64,000 nt of DNA, taken from the NCBI RefSeq assembly GCF_000217715.1, contig NC_015666.1:1996270-2060269 (forward strand), read 5' to 3'. Shown here in pieces: positions 8,403 to 17,855 of the stretch; the first letter of the stretch is position 1; every line of letters starts with the position of its first letter. The position numbers and the translations under genes are program-made. Origin of the DNA: Halopiger xanaduensis SH-6. GTDB taxonomy: Archaea; Halobacteriota; Halobacteria; Halobacteriales; Natrialbaceae. The notes beneath the pieces are model-generated. The model ran no database searches and was not told where the DNA came from. It worked only from the letters and a program-made list of their open reading frames with translations.

Positions 8403-9086
8403 TCAAACGGTATCGACTCGTTCTCGAAGCCACGCCGCCGCCTCGGCGGCCGTCGCTTCGTCCGTGCTTTCGATCGCGATCCGGACCGACTCGCCGGGGT
8501 AGCTCCCGACCGAGACGTCGAAGCGGTCCCGGATCTCCTCGAGGCGATCCAACAGCGCGCTCTCGGGTTCGTCGGCGACGACTTCTTCGCGGTAGGTCGG
8601 CGTCCCCGAGAACGCCGGCGCGATCGCCTCGAACATCGCCTGCATCTCGGTTGGGACGCCCGGTAGCACGTAGACGTCCTCGAGCGCTGCACCGGGTGCG
8701 ACGCCGGCCTCGTTGTGCAGCGCCCGCGCTCCTGCCGGCAGTTTTGTCGTTCCCTCGATCAACTCCGAGCGGGAGTAGCCGTCCTCCCCGAGCCAGGCCA
8801 GCGCCTCCTCGTGTTCCTCGAGCGGGCGACCGAGCGCGGCGGCGATCCCCTCCATCGTGACGTCGTCGTGGGTCGGGCCGAGGCCGCCGGTGACGACGAC
8901 GGCGTCGTACTCGGCCCGGTACTCGTTGACGACGCGAGCGATGTCGGCGACCCGGTCGGGTACCGTCGTGACGCGCTCGACGGCGACGCCGCGCTCGTCT
9001 AGGCGCTCGCAGAGCCAGGTTGCGTTCGTGTTCGTCGTCTGCCCGGCGAGCAGTTCGTCCCCGACCGTAACGACCGCGGCGTTCAT
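8403..9086 (-). CDS. molybdopterin-binding (MoaB/Mog, CinA N-domain) protein
   Basis: A single MoCF_BD domain of 227 residues. MNAAVVTVGDELLAGQTTNTN at the N-terminus and VVTGGLGPTHDD at 66-75 are the molybdopterin-recognition segments. In bacteria the same domain forms the N-terminal half of CinA, but the nicotinamide-mononucleotide deamidase half is absent here. Haloarchaea carry this stand-alone form under the name competence/damage-inducible protein A. It may bind pterin or ADP-ribose/NAD-type ligands. The ATG at 9086 gives the canonical start; an upstream start would add only nine residues. Confidence 0.83.
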   Translation of the reverse strand: MNAAVVTVGDELLAGQTTNTNATWLCERLDERGVAVERVTTVPDRVADIARVVNEYRAEYDAVVVTGGLGPTHDDVTMEGIAAALGRPLEEHEEALAWLGEDGYSRSELIEGTTKLPAGARALHNEAGVAPGAALEDVYVLPGVPTEMQAMFEAIAPAFSGTPTYREEVVADEPESALLDRLEEIRDRFDVSVGSYPGESVRIAIESTDEATAAEAAAWLRERVDTV

Positions 9087-9202
9087 ACGAGCGTGTTCGG
9101 GACGGGTCCTCAAAACGGTATTCCAGTGACCGCCCGCGTTCTCAGGCCAGGCTGTTCACCGTCCAATGTTAGTGTGAGAAACGTTTTCGGCCGGAACCGA
9201 TC

Positions 9203-9209
9203 ATATAAG
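9203..9209 (+). promoter_or_regulatory. TATA box upstream of the wHTH gene at 9263
   Basis: CATATAAG lies about 55 bases before the ATG, so the predicted transcript would carry a leader of about 30 nt. That leader includes GAGGAG at 9241-9246, which is too far from the start (16 bases) to be an optimal Shine-Dalgarno site. Confidence 0.45.
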
Positions 9210-9262
9210 TAAACCCTCCATCAGCCACAAGATTCAATTAGAGGAGTTAGAATAGTCCACCA

Positions 9263-9616
9263 ATGTCTTCGGGTCGGACACAGTACGAATCGGATTCGGA
9301 TACGGTTCTCTCAGCGCTCGGGAACAAATACAGCGCCGAAATCCTCTGCGCTGCGGGCACGCCGAAATCGGCGCAGGCGCTGAGCGAGGACATCGAGATT
9401 CCGATCGCGACCTGCTACCGTCGTATCGAGGAACTGGTCGACGCCGGGCTCTTGACCTGCGAGGGGCGAGAACTCTCCGAGAAGGGGCGCCGAACGAACA
9501 TCTACCGGCGGACGGTCGACGAACTCGAGGTCGATTTCTCCGAAGCCGAGCCGGAGTTCTCCCGTAAGCGCCGGACCGAGGCGAAAAATCAGCTCCAGGA
9601 CCAACTCGAGGAATGA
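9263..9616 (+). CDS. winged helix-turn-helix (ArsR-like) transcriptional regulator
   Basis: This is a 117-residue regulator. Residues 12-80 form an ArsR/TrmB-like winged helix: DTVLSALGNKYSAEIL, the turn SAQALSEDIEIPIATCYRRIEELVDAG with the recognition helix, then a wing (LTCEGRELSEKGRRTNIYRRT). The C-terminal 35 residues form a charged helix (FSRKRRTEAKNQLQDQLEE), probably for dimerisation. There is no metal-binding cysteine cluster, so the signal is not obviously a metal. It precedes the queD-queE-queC genes on the same strand, but a 135-base gap and separate start signals argue against a shared operon. Confidence 0.82.
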   Translation: MSSGRTQYESDSDTVLSALGNKYSAEILCAAGTPKSAQALSEDIEIPIATCYRRIEELVDAGLLTCEGRELSEKGRRTNIYRRTVDELEVDFSEAEPEFSRKRRTEAKNQLQDQLEE

Positions 9617-9751
9617 GGGCGGCTTTTCCGGCGAGTTACACGGGATCCCACGAGTGCGAACTGCGACTGGATCGGGCAGCCGATCGTACTGATCCGCGAC
9701 GTCCACGTTCGAAGTGATCATCCTTAAGTAATCCTGCGAGAATACTGCGGT

Positions 9752-10249
9752 GTGACTGATCGAACCGCCAGCCGCGAGCACGCGGAGCGAGCCGACGCGG
9801 GGCTCGAGTCCGAACCGGCCGCGGCGCAGGTCTCCGGTACCGAACGCGTCCTCCACGTCGGCCGCGACCGGCCGATCCGGATCAGCGCCGGCCACCGGCT
9901 GCAACACCACGACGGGAAGTGCGCGCGACCGCACGGCCACAACTACGAGGTCGCCGTCACCGTCGTCGGCGAACTGACCGACGAGGGCTGGGTCGCGGAC
10001 AAGGGCGATATTACCCAGGTAATAGACGAGTGGGATCACCGGTTCCTGCTCGAGCGCGGCGACCCCCTTATCGAGGCCTTCGAGGCGGCCGGCGACGCCG
10101 ACGGGATCGTGGTCCTCGAACACCCGCCGACGGCCGAGGTGATGAGCGTCGTCCTCGAGCGGAAACTCGAGGCGGCGCTGCCGGACACCGTCTCGGAGGT
10201 CGCGGTGCAGGTCAACGAGACGAGCGAACTCTGCGGCGGAGGGTTCTGA
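9752..10249 (+). CDS. queD: 6-carboxytetrahydropterin synthase (QueD/PTPS family)
   Basis: This enzyme catalyses the first committed step after GTP cyclohydrolase in preQ0 synthesis for archaeosine in tRNA, converting dihydroneopterin triphosphate to 6-carboxytetrahydropterin. The zinc ligands are visible: H48 in SAGHRL, and H61 and H63 in CARPHGHNYEV. The catalytic C57 precedes them (DGKC). PTAEVMSV and NETSELCGGGF complete the family pattern. Residues 1-30 are an acidic extension. The start is GTG. Its TGA overlaps the ATG of queE (TGATG), so the two are translationally coupled. Confidence 0.92.
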   Translation: MTDRTASREHAERADAGLESEPAAAQVSGTERVLHVGRDRPIRISAGHRLQHHDGKCARPHGHNYEVAVTVVGELTDEGWVADKGDITQVIDEWDHRFLLERGDPLIEAFEAAGDADGIVVLEHPPTAEVMSVVLERKLEAALPDTVSEVAVQVNETSELCGGGF

Positions 10250-11037
10250 TGCCGGTGTCCGACTCAGTGGACGACCGCGCGGCTACCGACGGAGAAGCGA
10301 CCGGTGCGAGCGACGAGCCCAGCCTGCCGATCAACGAACTGTTCGAATCCCTCCAGGGCGAGGGCACCCTCGCCGGCGTTCCCTCCGTCTTCGTCCGCAC
10401 CAGCGGCTGCAACCTCCGCTGCTGGTTCTGCGACTCCTACCACACCTCCTGGGAACCGACCCACGCCACGATGTCCCTCGAGGAGATCGTCGCCGAGGTC
10501 GAGTCGTACGACGCCGGCCACGTCGTCCTTACCGGGGGCGAACCGCTGCTTCATGAGGAGAGCGTCGAACTCCTCGAGCGCCTCAGCGAGCGCGGGTATC
10601 ACACCACCGTCGAGACCAACGGGACGATCTACCGCGACGCGCCGATCGACCTCGCCTCGGTGAGTCCGAAACTCGAGAGCAGCACGCCGACGCCCGACCG
10701 GGATCCCAAGGGGGAGGGCGAATGGGCGGAAAAACACGAGGACGCCCGCATCGACCTCGAGGCCCTCGCGGCGCTCGTCGAGGCGTACGACTCCCAGCTG
10801 AAGTTCGTCGTCACCGACGACGAGGACATGCCCGAGATCCTCGACCTCCTCGGGGAGCTTCGGGGCGTCGCGGACGTCCCGATTCGCGACGGGGACGTAC
10901 TGCTGATGCCCGAAGGAGCGACTCGAGAGCGACTCGCGGAGACCCGAACCCGCGTCGCGGATCTCGCGATGGAGTACGGCTTCCGCTACACGCCGCGGTT
11001 GCACGTCGATCTGTGGAACGACGCGCCAGAGACGTAA
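10249..11037 (+). CDS. queE: 7-carboxy-7-deazaguanine synthase (radical SAM)
   Basis: This is the radical SAM enzyme turning 6-carboxytetrahydropterin into 7-carboxy-7-deazaguanine. It has 262 residues. C54, C58 and C61 in CNLRCWFC bind the 4Fe-4S cluster, and the ESLQGEGTLAG segment just before it and TGGEPLLHEE after it are typical of QueE. The ATG overlaps the queD stop codon. A longer frame begins upstream inside queD, but the overlap start yields the family N-terminus after a 25-residue acidic halophilic extension. It lies 25 bases from queC. Confidence 0.92.
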   Translation: MPVSDSVDDRAATDGEATGASDEPSLPINELFESLQGEGTLAGVPSVFVRTSGCNLRCWFCDSYHTSWEPTHATMSLEEIVAEVESYDAGHVVLTGGEPLLHEESVELLERLSERGYHTTVETNGTIYRDAPIDLASVSPKLESSTPTPDRDPKGEGEWAEKHEDARIDLEALAALVEAYDSQLKFVVTDDEDMPEILDLLGELRGVADVPIRDGDVLLMPEGATRERLAETRTRVADLAMEYGFRYTPRLHVDLWNDAPET

Positions 11038-11062
11038 CTCCGCACTCCACACGTACGATACC

Positions 11063-11815
11063 ATGACCGAAGACACTGCTACGACCGACGAAGCCGAATC
11101 GTCCGCCGACCGCAGCGAGCGCGCCGTCGTCCTCCTCTCGGGCGGCATGGACAGCGCCACCGCCGCCTACGAGGCCCGCGGGCGGGGCTACGAGATCTAC
11201 GCCCTGCACACCTCCTACGGCCAGCGCACGGAGGACCGCGAACTCGAGTGCGCCCGCCGGTTGGCCGACGAACTCGACGCCGCGGACTTCCTGCGGATCG
11301 AGACGGGCCACCTCTCGGCGATCGGCGCCTCGAGCTTGACCGACGACGAAATGGCGGTCGCGGATGCGGATATGGAGAGCGACGAGATTCCCACGTCCTA
11401 CGTCCCCTTCCGCAACGCGAACCTGCTCGCGATGGCGGTCTCCTACGCCGAGGCCAACGACTGCGACGCGGTCTTCATCGGCGCCCACAGCGAGGACTTC
11501 TCCGGATATCCCGACTGCCGCCCCGAGTTCTTCGAGGCCTTCGAGAACGTGGTCGACGTCGGCACGAAACCCGAGACCGACATCGCGATCGAGGCGCCGT
11601 TCGTCGAGTGGTCCAAGACCGATATCGCAGAGCGGGGCGTCGAACTCGAGGTGCCCTACGAGCACACCTGGAGTTGCTACCGCGAGAACGAACCCGCCTG
11701 CGGCACCTGCGACGCCTGCGCGTTCCGCCTGCAGGCGTTCCAGAACGTCGGGGTTCGCGATCCGATCGAGTACGCCGAGCGCCCGTCCTACGTTGAAAGC
11801 GACACCGGACGGTAG
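11063..11815 (+). CDS. queC: 7-cyano-7-deazaguanine (preQ0) synthase
   Basis: This ATP-dependent enzyme forms preQ0 from 7-carboxy-7-deazaguanine and ammonia, the last step of the soluble pathway that feeds archaeosine. It has 250 residues. The PP-loop LLSGGMDS (residues 24-31) binds ATP, and the zinc site is formed by C205, C213, C216 and C219 in SCYRENEPACGTCDAC. It is the third gene of queD-queE-queC. The tRNA-guanine transglycosylase that uses preQ0 is not in the window. Confidence 0.94.
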   Translation: MTEDTATTDEAESSADRSERAVVLLSGGMDSATAAYEARGRGYEIYALHTSYGQRTEDRELECARRLADELDAADFLRIETGHLSAIGASSLTDDEMAVADADMESDEIPTSYVPFRNANLLAMAVSYAEANDCDAVFIGAHSEDFSGYPDCRPEFFEAFENVVDVGTKPETDIAIEAPFVEWSKTDIAERGVELEVPYEHTWSCYRENEPACGTCDACAFRLQAFQNVGVRDPIEYAERPSYVESDTGR

Positions 11816-11945
11816 CGTCGGACCGGCACGTTGCTCGAGAGCCGTCCGATCTCGATAGTCGTGATGGCTTTGGCAGTCGGAACGGAACCTGACATCGACG
11901 CTCTCGAGTCGGTACCGTCGCGTGCGAACTGACCGGGTTCGAAGA

Positions 11946-12269
11946 TCAGTTGTCGGACTCGGAATCCGATCGCTGGTCGTCCGTCCGGTCCGGCTGTAGC
12001 TGTCTGACGAGGTTCAAATGCATCAGGTGGAGGTGCATGCCGATTCCGTAGAGGATCGTCCCTAACCCGACGAACGTGAGCGGCATGAGTACCGATTCGA
12101 CCGCCTGCGCAGGGCTGTCGAGATTCGCGGGGAGAACGATACCGACGGCCAGGACGAACGCACTCAGAATGATCACTAATCCCGCACGGACCGCACGCGA
12201 GTATCTGCCAACTCGGTTAATTCGTTCTTCGACCTCCCGTCGAGACGGGGGTTCCGGTTCAGGAACCAT
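11946..12269 (-). CDS. small membrane protein with two helices
   Basis: This is a 107-residue protein. A charged N-terminus (EPPSRREVEERINRVGRYSRAVRAG) is followed by hydrophobic helices at about 30-50 and 61-82 and a histidine-containing stretch GMHLHLMHLNLVRQL. The tail (RTDDQRSDSESDN) is acidic and disordered. It is likely anchored in the cytoplasmic membrane with both termini inside. It sits alone between queC and an oxidoreductase, convergent with queC. I do not recognise a family. Confidence 0.65.
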   Translation of the reverse strand: MVPEPEPPSRREVEERINRVGRYSRAVRAGLVIILSAFVLAVGIVLPANLDSPAQAVESVLMPLTFVGLGTILYGIGMHLHLMHLNLVRQLQPDRTDDQRSDSESDN

Positions 12270-12453
12270 GGGTCGTGGCTCTCCCAGTTACGCTGCGTCG
12301 AGCTCCTGTCATTACATATCGATCCGAGAGACAGCAGTGTAAAGCAGGGACTGGAATAGGCAACCGCTCGGTAGATCGGCTGCATTGAACGCGAGTTCCG
12401 CGCGACGAACTGCGTGAAAAATCGTACTGACGACCGTTCCCTTCAGCCCGCCG

Positions 12454-13458
12454 TTACTCGTTGACCAGCAGCAGCTTCCCGCGGAAGTCGCCTTCTTCGC
12501 CGCGGCGGTGGACTTCCGCGACCTCGTCGAAGGAATAGCGGTCGTCGATGTGCGGTTCGATCGCACCCTTGTCGACCAGCGTCGCGATGTCCTCGAGTTC
12601 CTCGCCGATGCGGTCCTGCCGGTCGCCCAGCAACACGGGGAGGATGACGAGCACGACGCCCAACTCGAGCGAGTTGGCGTGCATCGGCGCGAGGTCGAGG
12701 TCCTGCGCGGCGCTGGACTCGGTCGTCACGACGCTCCCGAACGGCCGGACCGCCTGGAAGGCCGTCTCGAGGTGCTCGTCGCCGACGGGATCGAAGACGA
12801 CGTCGAACCCGCCGCCGCTGGCGTGCTCGTCGACGTAGGTTTCGACGTCGGTCTCGGTGTAGTCGACGGTCGCGTCGGCCCCCAGCTCCGCGGCGAGCTC
12901 GCGGTTCGCTTCGCTCGAGCCCGTCGCGGTCACGTCCGCGCCGAACCAGTCGGCGAGCTGGACGCCGATGTGACCGACGCCGCCGGCCCCGCCGTAGACG
13001 AGCACCTCGTCGCCGACGTCGACGGTCGACTTGTCGGCGAGCATCTCCCAGGCCGTCAGCGCGACGACCGGGAGGGCGGCGCTGTCCTCGAGCGGAATCG
13101 ACTCGGGAGCGTGAGCGAACGTGCCCGCGTGGCCGACGACGTAGTCGGCGAGCGCGCCCTGCCGGCCCGCGCCGCCGGGCATGCCGTAGACCTCGTCGCC
13201 CTCCTCGAACTGCTCGACGCCGTCGCCGACCGCGTCGACGACGCCGGCGACGTCGCAGTGGAGGATGGCCGGGAACTCGGGCGCGAAGTCCGGGATCGCG
13301 CCCTGCCGGATCTTGTAGTCGACGGGGTTGAGGCTCGAGGCGACGACCTCGACGCGGATCTCGTTCGGGCCGGGTTCGGGAACCTCGACGGTCGTCTCCT
13401 CGAAGACGTCGGGGTCGCCGTACTCCTCGATCGCGTAGGCGGTCATCTCGGTAGGCAT
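12454..13458 (-). CDS. zinc-independent quinone oxidoreductase (MDR family)
   Basis: This is a 334-residue medium-chain dehydrogenase/reductase of the NADPH:quinone oxidoreductase (zeta-crystallin) group. The N-terminal GroES-like domain contains SLNPVDYKIRQG, and the Rossmann domain contains the dinucleotide motif VYGGAGGVGHIGVQLA (about residues 149-164). No catalytic or structural zinc cysteines are present, which separates it from alcohol dehydrogenases. It probably reduces quinones or enones with NADPH in the cytoplasm. A second start upstream would add a low-complexity leader, so the ATG at 13458 is chosen. Confidence 0.87.
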   Translation of the reverse strand: MPTEMTAYAIEEYGDPDVFEETTVEVPEPGPNEIRVEVVASSLNPVDYKIRQGAIPDFAPEFPAILHCDVAGVVDAVGDGVEQFEEGDEVYGMPGGAGRQGALADYVVGHAGTFAHAPESIPLEDSAALPVVALTAWEMLADKSTVDVGDEVLVYGGAGGVGHIGVQLADWFGADVTATGSSEANRELAAELGADATVDYTETDVETYVDEHASGGGFDVVFDPVGDEHLETAFQAVRPFGSVVTTESSAAQDLDLAPMHANSLELGVVLVILPVLLGDRQDRIGEELEDIATLVDKGAIEPHIDDRYSFDEVAEVHRRGEEGDFRGKLLLVNE

Positions 13459-13676
13459 CTCGCCTCGAGTGTTCGATACCCGCGCGGGAATACCCGGCGC
13501 TTCCGGTCACGCGTGCTGATAGTCGCGGATAGCGGATCGTCCTGCTGGTTTCGATTCGGTCCCGATTCGCACGGCGGACTCGAGAACCTCTCGCCCCGTT
13601 GCGAGCGCTCGAGCACAGCTAGCGTTTCTTACCAAATATTCAACACGACGGCCGTCGAACGCCGTACCGAGTACCG

Positions 13677-14195
13677 ATGATCGATCTCCGCGCGTGGTTC
13701 CGCGACGACGAGGGCGGCTGGACGGTCCCCGAGGGCCGCCGCGGGGAGTTGCTCGTGCTGGTCGTCGGCCTCCCGCTGTTCGCCTGGCTAGTGCCCGCGC
13801 AGGCCGACCTCTCCCTGCCCGCACGCTGGACCGACGCGTGGTGGACCGCCGTCTCGATCGGCGTCTGCGGCGGCTTCTGTTACGCCGTCATCGTCAGGGA
13901 GTCCCTCGTCGCGGTGATCCCGGACACGAACGCCTGGACGGTCATTTCGTTTCTCTGCAGTAGCGTCGGGTTCTCCGTCTTCAGGCACGTGCCGGCGGCC
14001 GGCGCCGTCGCAGTGGGTCTCGTTGCCGCCGGCGCGACGATCGTCGGAATCTACGTGCTCTGGCTGCTGTCGCCGCTCCACGAGGGGATCGAGCCGGCCA
14101 GGCGCGGCGTCGAGCCGCCCGCGGCCCTCGAGCCCGAATCGCGCTCGTCGGTGCGGGACTCGTCAGCACGGTACTCGCCGGATTCGGATTCGTAA
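13677..14195 (+). CDS. hypothetical four-helix membrane protein
   Basis: This is a 172-residue protein with helices at about 26-44, 57-75, 83-101 and 105-128, and a soluble C-terminal tail of about 45 residues rich in Pro, Ser and Glu (EPESRSSVRDSSARYSPDSDS). The N-terminal MIDLRAWFRDDEGGW is charged. It is divergent from the oxidoreductase, and an A/T-rich CAAATATTC about 40 bases upstream may be its promoter. The family is not recognised. Confidence 0.65.
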   Translation: MIDLRAWFRDDEGGWTVPEGRRGELLVLVVGLPLFAWLVPAQADLSLPARWTDAWWTAVSIGVCGGFCYAVIVRESLVAVIPDTNAWTVISFLCSSVGFSVFRHVPAAGAVAVGLVAAGATIVGIYVLWLLSPLHEGIEPARRGVEPPAALEPESRSSVRDSSARYSPDSDS

Positions 14196-14215
14196 GCCTC
14201 CGCGCTGCCGAAGCC

Positions 14216-15484
14216 TCACCACGCCGCCTCGAGGATTCCTTCGATCTCCTCGACGGTCGGCTCCAGCCCGGGCGGTGCGTTTTCCATGAACCGATCCCCC
14301 AGTACGTCCTCGGCGACCGTCCGGAACTCCTCGGGCTGCGGGCCGTCGACGTTGCGCAACTTCGCGGGCAACTCGAGGGCGTCGCGAACCTCCGTCACCG
14401 CTTCGACGACCGCGGCGCCGTGATCGGCGGCTTCGTCGACCCCGAGCGCGTTCGCGAGCAGCCCCGACCGGGCGTCGATCTCTCCGGCGGCTTCGCGCTC
14501 GAACAGGTACTCGAGGGCGTGGGGGACGACGACCGCGTGGGCGGCCCCCTGCTGGACGTCGGCCGTGCGGCTGAGCGCGTGTCCGAACGCGTGGACGATC
14601 GAAAGCGTCGTTCCCTCCGGTCGGGAGACGCCGTACTGGACGAGGACGACCCCCTCGAGGATCGTCTCGAACGTCCCGACGTCGCGATCGCCCTCGCCGA
14701 ACGCGCGCAGGCCGTCCTCGAGTTTCTCGAGACCGTGTCTGGCCGTCGCGTCGGTGATCGTCGTCGCGTTGGCGGCGTAGAGCGTCTCGACGCCCTTGTC
14801 GAAGCCGTTCATCGCGGAGCCCGCGAGGACCGAGTCGGGCGTCGTCGCCGCGAGTTCGGGGTCGTAGAACGCCGCCTCGGGCATCAGCCGCGGATCCGAG
14901 ATCCCGCCGCCGATCTCCGCCTCGACCGGACTCGAGTCCGGCGATGCTGTGACGCCGGCAACCTGCGAGAGGTCGGCGCCCGCCAGCGTCGTCGGAACGG
15001 TGACGACGGGTAGCAGTTCCGCCTCGTCCGGAACATCGATGGTCCCCGTTTCCTCGAGTTCCTCGGCCAGCACCGCGGCCGAGCGGTCCCGCGCGGCGAG
15101 GACGCTCATCACCGTCGCGACGTCGAGGCTGCTGCCGCCGCCGAGGGCGACGAGCGCGTCCGCATCTTCCGCTTTTACTCGTGCGACGCCGTCCAGCGCC
15201 GTCGACAGGCGTTTCTTCGGCGTCGTCTCGTCGAAGACCCCCGCCAGTCGGTCGCCGAGCCCCCGCCGCACCGGATCGATTACGACGGGCGTATCGCCGA
15301 CCGTCGACCCGCAGACGACCAGCGCGCGCTCGAGGCCCAGCCGCTCGAGTTCGTCCTCGAGGTCGGCGACGCAGCCGGCGCCGAATCGGATCGTCGCCGG
15401 GTGGTACTCGAATCGAAAGGCGGTGTCGCGGTCGGGGCCGTCGTCGCCGCCGTCGCTCGGATCGCTCGAGACGGGCGCGTTCAT
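14216..15484 (-). CDS. iron-containing alcohol dehydrogenase family protein
   Basis: This is a 422-residue group III dehydrogenase, NAD(P)+-dependent and Fe2+-bound. The cofactor site GGGSSLDVATVMS is visible near residue 118, then PTTLAGADLSQVAG, and the metal-ligand region contains MNGFDKGVETLYA and the histidine pair HAFGHALSR / QGAAHAVVVPH. The enzyme resembles haloarchaeal alcohol or glycerol-type dehydrogenases; the substrate is not assignable. The ATG at 15484 is chosen over an extension that would run to 15664 and overlap the helicase gene's end. Confidence 0.85.
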   Translation of the reverse strand: MNAPVSSDPSDGGDDGPDRDTAFRFEYHPATIRFGAGCVADLEDELERLGLERALVVCGSTVGDTPVVIDPVRRGLGDRLAGVFDETTPKKRLSTALDGVARVKAEDADALVALGGGSSLDVATVMSVLAARDRSAAVLAEELEETGTIDVPDEAELLPVVTVPTTLAGADLSQVAGVTASPDSSPVEAEIGGGISDPRLMPEAAFYDPELAATTPDSVLAGSAMNGFDKGVETLYAANATTITDATARHGLEKLEDGLRAFGEGDRDVGTFETILEGVVLVQYGVSRPEGTTLSIVHAFGHALSRTADVQQGAAHAVVVPHALEYLFEREAAGEIDARSGLLANALGVDEAADHGAAVVEAVTEVRDALELPAKLRNVDGPQPEEFRTVAEDVLGDRFMENAPPGLEPTVEEIEGILEAAW

Positions 15485-15566
15485 GGACCGCAGTACGTCG
15501 TCACGGATGTTAAAAGCGCGAGCAGCCTCGTCCGGCCGGGAACGGCCAGACGGCGGATCGCCGCAC

Positions 15567-17855
15567 CTACTCCGGCACCGGAATGAACTCCGGTTCGACC
15601 TCGCGGAGTCGACCCGTGCTCTCGAGGAACGAGTGGAGGTCGTCGTACAGGTCGAACTCTGCACCGCCGTCGCCCGTCGCGCCGCGGCCGCCGCTGCGGA
15701 GCGTGTACCAGTCGCCGACGATCGCGCAGTACCGCTGTGCGCGGGTCATCGCCACGTTCAGCCGCCGCGGGCCGTCCAGCGGCCGGCCGAGGAAGCCGAT
15801 CTCCCCGTCGGCGTTGCTCCGGACCAGCGAGAGCACGATCGCCGTTTTCTCGCTGCCCTGGAAGGAATCGATCGTATCGACGGTAACTGCGCGTCCCCGC
15901 TCGTGCTCGAGGTGCCGGCGCAGCGTCCCGCGGATCGCGTCGACCTGCGCCGTGTACGGCGTGATGACGCTGACGTCCGACGGCTCGAGGTCGTCTTCGT
16001 CCTCGAGAAGCTCCGAGACGAGGTGCGCGACGAGCCGGGCCTCCGCCTCGTTTTTCGTCGAGCGGTCGACCGTCTCCTCGCTGCCGCCGACGTCGTAGCC
16101 GACCAGCGCCGGGCGGTCCGCGAGCGCGTCGACGTCGCGGCCCTGCCGCAGCGCGCGGTCGTAGAACCGGCGGTTGGGGAACCAGGCGACGTCGCGGTGC
16201 ATCCGGTACTGCGTCCGCAGTTGGACGCCGACGCCCTCGTAGACGCCGCCGTCGGCGTAGAGGTGTTCGAACAGCGAGAGGCCGGCCGCCGATTCCGGCG
16301 GCTCCTCGGTCGCGCTAAAGGGCGGGAGCTGCTTGTGGTCGCCCGCGAGGATCACCTTCTCGGCCCGCGAGAGCGGGATGCAGGAGGCGGTACACGTCGC
16401 CTGGGTCGCCTCGTCGAGCACGAGCACGTCGAACTCGCGCTCGAGGGCGGCCGCGCTGCTGTTGGTCGCGGCGACGACGTCGGCCCGTCCGTCGCACCCG
16501 GCGTACCGCCGGCCGACGACGTCGTTCGACGAGTTGCCGGCGTTCGCGCGTCGGAGGACGAACTCGTCGGCCCCGTGCTGGGCGTAGGCGTGCAGCGACC
16601 GCTCGTCGGCCGCGTCGGGCGTGCTCGAGCCGGCGACGAGGTTGTCGACCGCCTGGTTCGAGTCGGCGCAGACGAGGACGTCGTCGCCGGCCTCGACGGA
16701 GCGCCTGACGACCTCGACGAGGGTCCGCGTCTTCCCCGTCCCCGGCGGCCCGTGGATGCAGAACAGTTGATCCGCGAGCAGGGCGCAGGAGACCGCCAGC
16801 TCCTGCTCCTGGTTGAGTTCGACGTCCTGCTGGCTGCTCTTGACGCCGGCGGTGTCGCCGAAGGTAACCGCCGTCCCGCCGGTCAGCAGGGCCCGCAGGT
16901 CGTCGCGCTCGCGGACGCGCTTGACGGCCTCGAGTTCCCGGTCGTAAGGGACGGGGTTCAGCAGCAGCGTCGCCGCGAAGCCCCGGCGCTTCTTGTTCAG
17001 GTGGCCGCCGACGGTCGTCCGGTTCTCGATCTCGCGCCAGTCGATCGCGAGGGAGACGGTCGCGCCCTCGATCGCGTCGACCGTCGCCGGGATCGGGAAC
17101 TCGTCGGGCGCGTGTTCCTCGCTCGGCGGGTGGAGGAGCACCTCGTTGCCCTCGTAGATGCCGAACTCGTCCTGGACGTACCGGTACCGATCCCGCCGGT
17201 CGTCGCTGTTTCCGTACCCATCGTCGTCATCGTCGATCCGAAACCGATAGACGCCGTCGTCCGGCCGGCCGAGCGACGCCATCGAGGGGATCGCACCGAC
17301 CCCCTCTCCGCGGAGCTGTTCGGCCGATTTCCCGCCTGTCCGCTCTCGATTCTCGTCGCGCTGAGCGTCCATCTCCGCGCGGACGAACGACTCGAGTTCG
17401 TCGAAGAACGCGTCCGGATCGCCGTCGACCGGGTTCCGTGCGGACTCTCGCTCCGCGATCGGGGAGTCGAAGTACGCGGGCGGCTCGGCGGGCGCGTAGT
17501 CGGAGTGCCAGAAGCGGACGCGCTCGGCCAGCGGCGACCGGACGAAGGCGTCGCGGTCGATCGACTCGCGTTCGCCGCCGCCGTCGTAGACGAACACCTC
17601 GCCGTGGAGCGCGTGATCCGTGAAGGCGACGTACTCGCCCGTCAGTGCCGCGCCGTCGGGTTCGTGCAGCGGAATCGCGATCCAGTCGTCCTTCTCGGGG
17701 TGGGCGAGCCCTTCGTGGTGGCTCGCGTACTCGACGATGCCGTCGACGGGAATTGGATCGTCTCGAACCGGCTCGAGATCGCCGTCCGCGGGAGCGCAGA
17801 GGGCGGCAGACGAGAGATCGAAGCCGTCGATCGCGCTCTCGAAGAGGAGGGACAT
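15567..17855 (-). CDS. superfamily 1 DNA/RNA helicase, SMUBP-2/DNA2-like
   Basis: This is a 762-residue AAA-type helicase of the Upf1/SMUBP2/DNA2 group. The N-terminal 330 residues contain OB-like strands. The motor begins at Q-motif-like NQEQELAV. Walker A is GPPGTGKT (369-376), Walker B is VLVLDEATQA, and motifs GDHKQLPP, QYRMH, TPYTAQVD, DTIDSFQGSEK and LNVAMTRAQ follow in order. It lies divergent to the rpa1 operon with 159 bases between, so replication or repair work is likely. The minus-strand frame continues far into rpa1, but the ATG at 17855 is the sensible start. Confidence 0.9.
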   Translation of the reverse strand: MSLLFESAIDGFDLSSAALCAPADGDLEPVRDDPIPVDGIVEYASHHEGLAHPEKDDWIAIPLHEPDGAALTGEYVAFTDHALHGEVFVYDGGGERESIDRDAFVRSPLAERVRFWHSDYAPAEPPAYFDSPIAERESARNPVDGDPDAFFDELESFVRAEMDAQRDENRERTGGKSAEQLRGEGVGAIPSMASLGRPDDGVYRFRIDDDDDGYGNSDDRRDRYRYVQDEFGIYEGNEVLLHPPSEEHAPDEFPIPATVDAIEGATVSLAIDWREIENRTTVGGHLNKKRRGFAATLLLNPVPYDRELEAVKRVRERDDLRALLTGGTAVTFGDTAGVKSSQQDVELNQEQELAVSCALLADQLFCIHGPPGTGKTRTLVEVVRRSVEAGDDVLVCADSNQAVDNLVAGSSTPDAADERSLHAYAQHGADEFVLRRANAGNSSNDVVGRRYAGCDGRADVVAATNSSAAALEREFDVLVLDEATQATCTASCIPLSRAEKVILAGDHKQLPPFSATEEPPESAAGLSLFEHLYADGGVYEGVGVQLRTQYRMHRDVAWFPNRRFYDRALRQGRDVDALADRPALVGYDVGGSEETVDRSTKNEAEARLVAHLVSELLEDEDDLEPSDVSVITPYTAQVDAIRGTLRRHLEHERGRAVTVDTIDSFQGSEKTAIVLSLVRSNADGEIGFLGRPLDGPRRLNVAMTRAQRYCAIVGDWYTLRSGGRGATGDGGAEFDLYDDLHSFLESTGRLREVEPEFIPVPE

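Noticed and set aside
11925..11950. tRNA-like GGGTTCGAAG after queC
   Set aside because: No acceptor, D- or anticodon-arm pairing is found in the preceding 75 bases.
12176..12385. Small minus-strand frame upstream of the two-helix membrane protein
   Set aside because: Composition is not halophilic and it overlaps the start of a better-supported gene.
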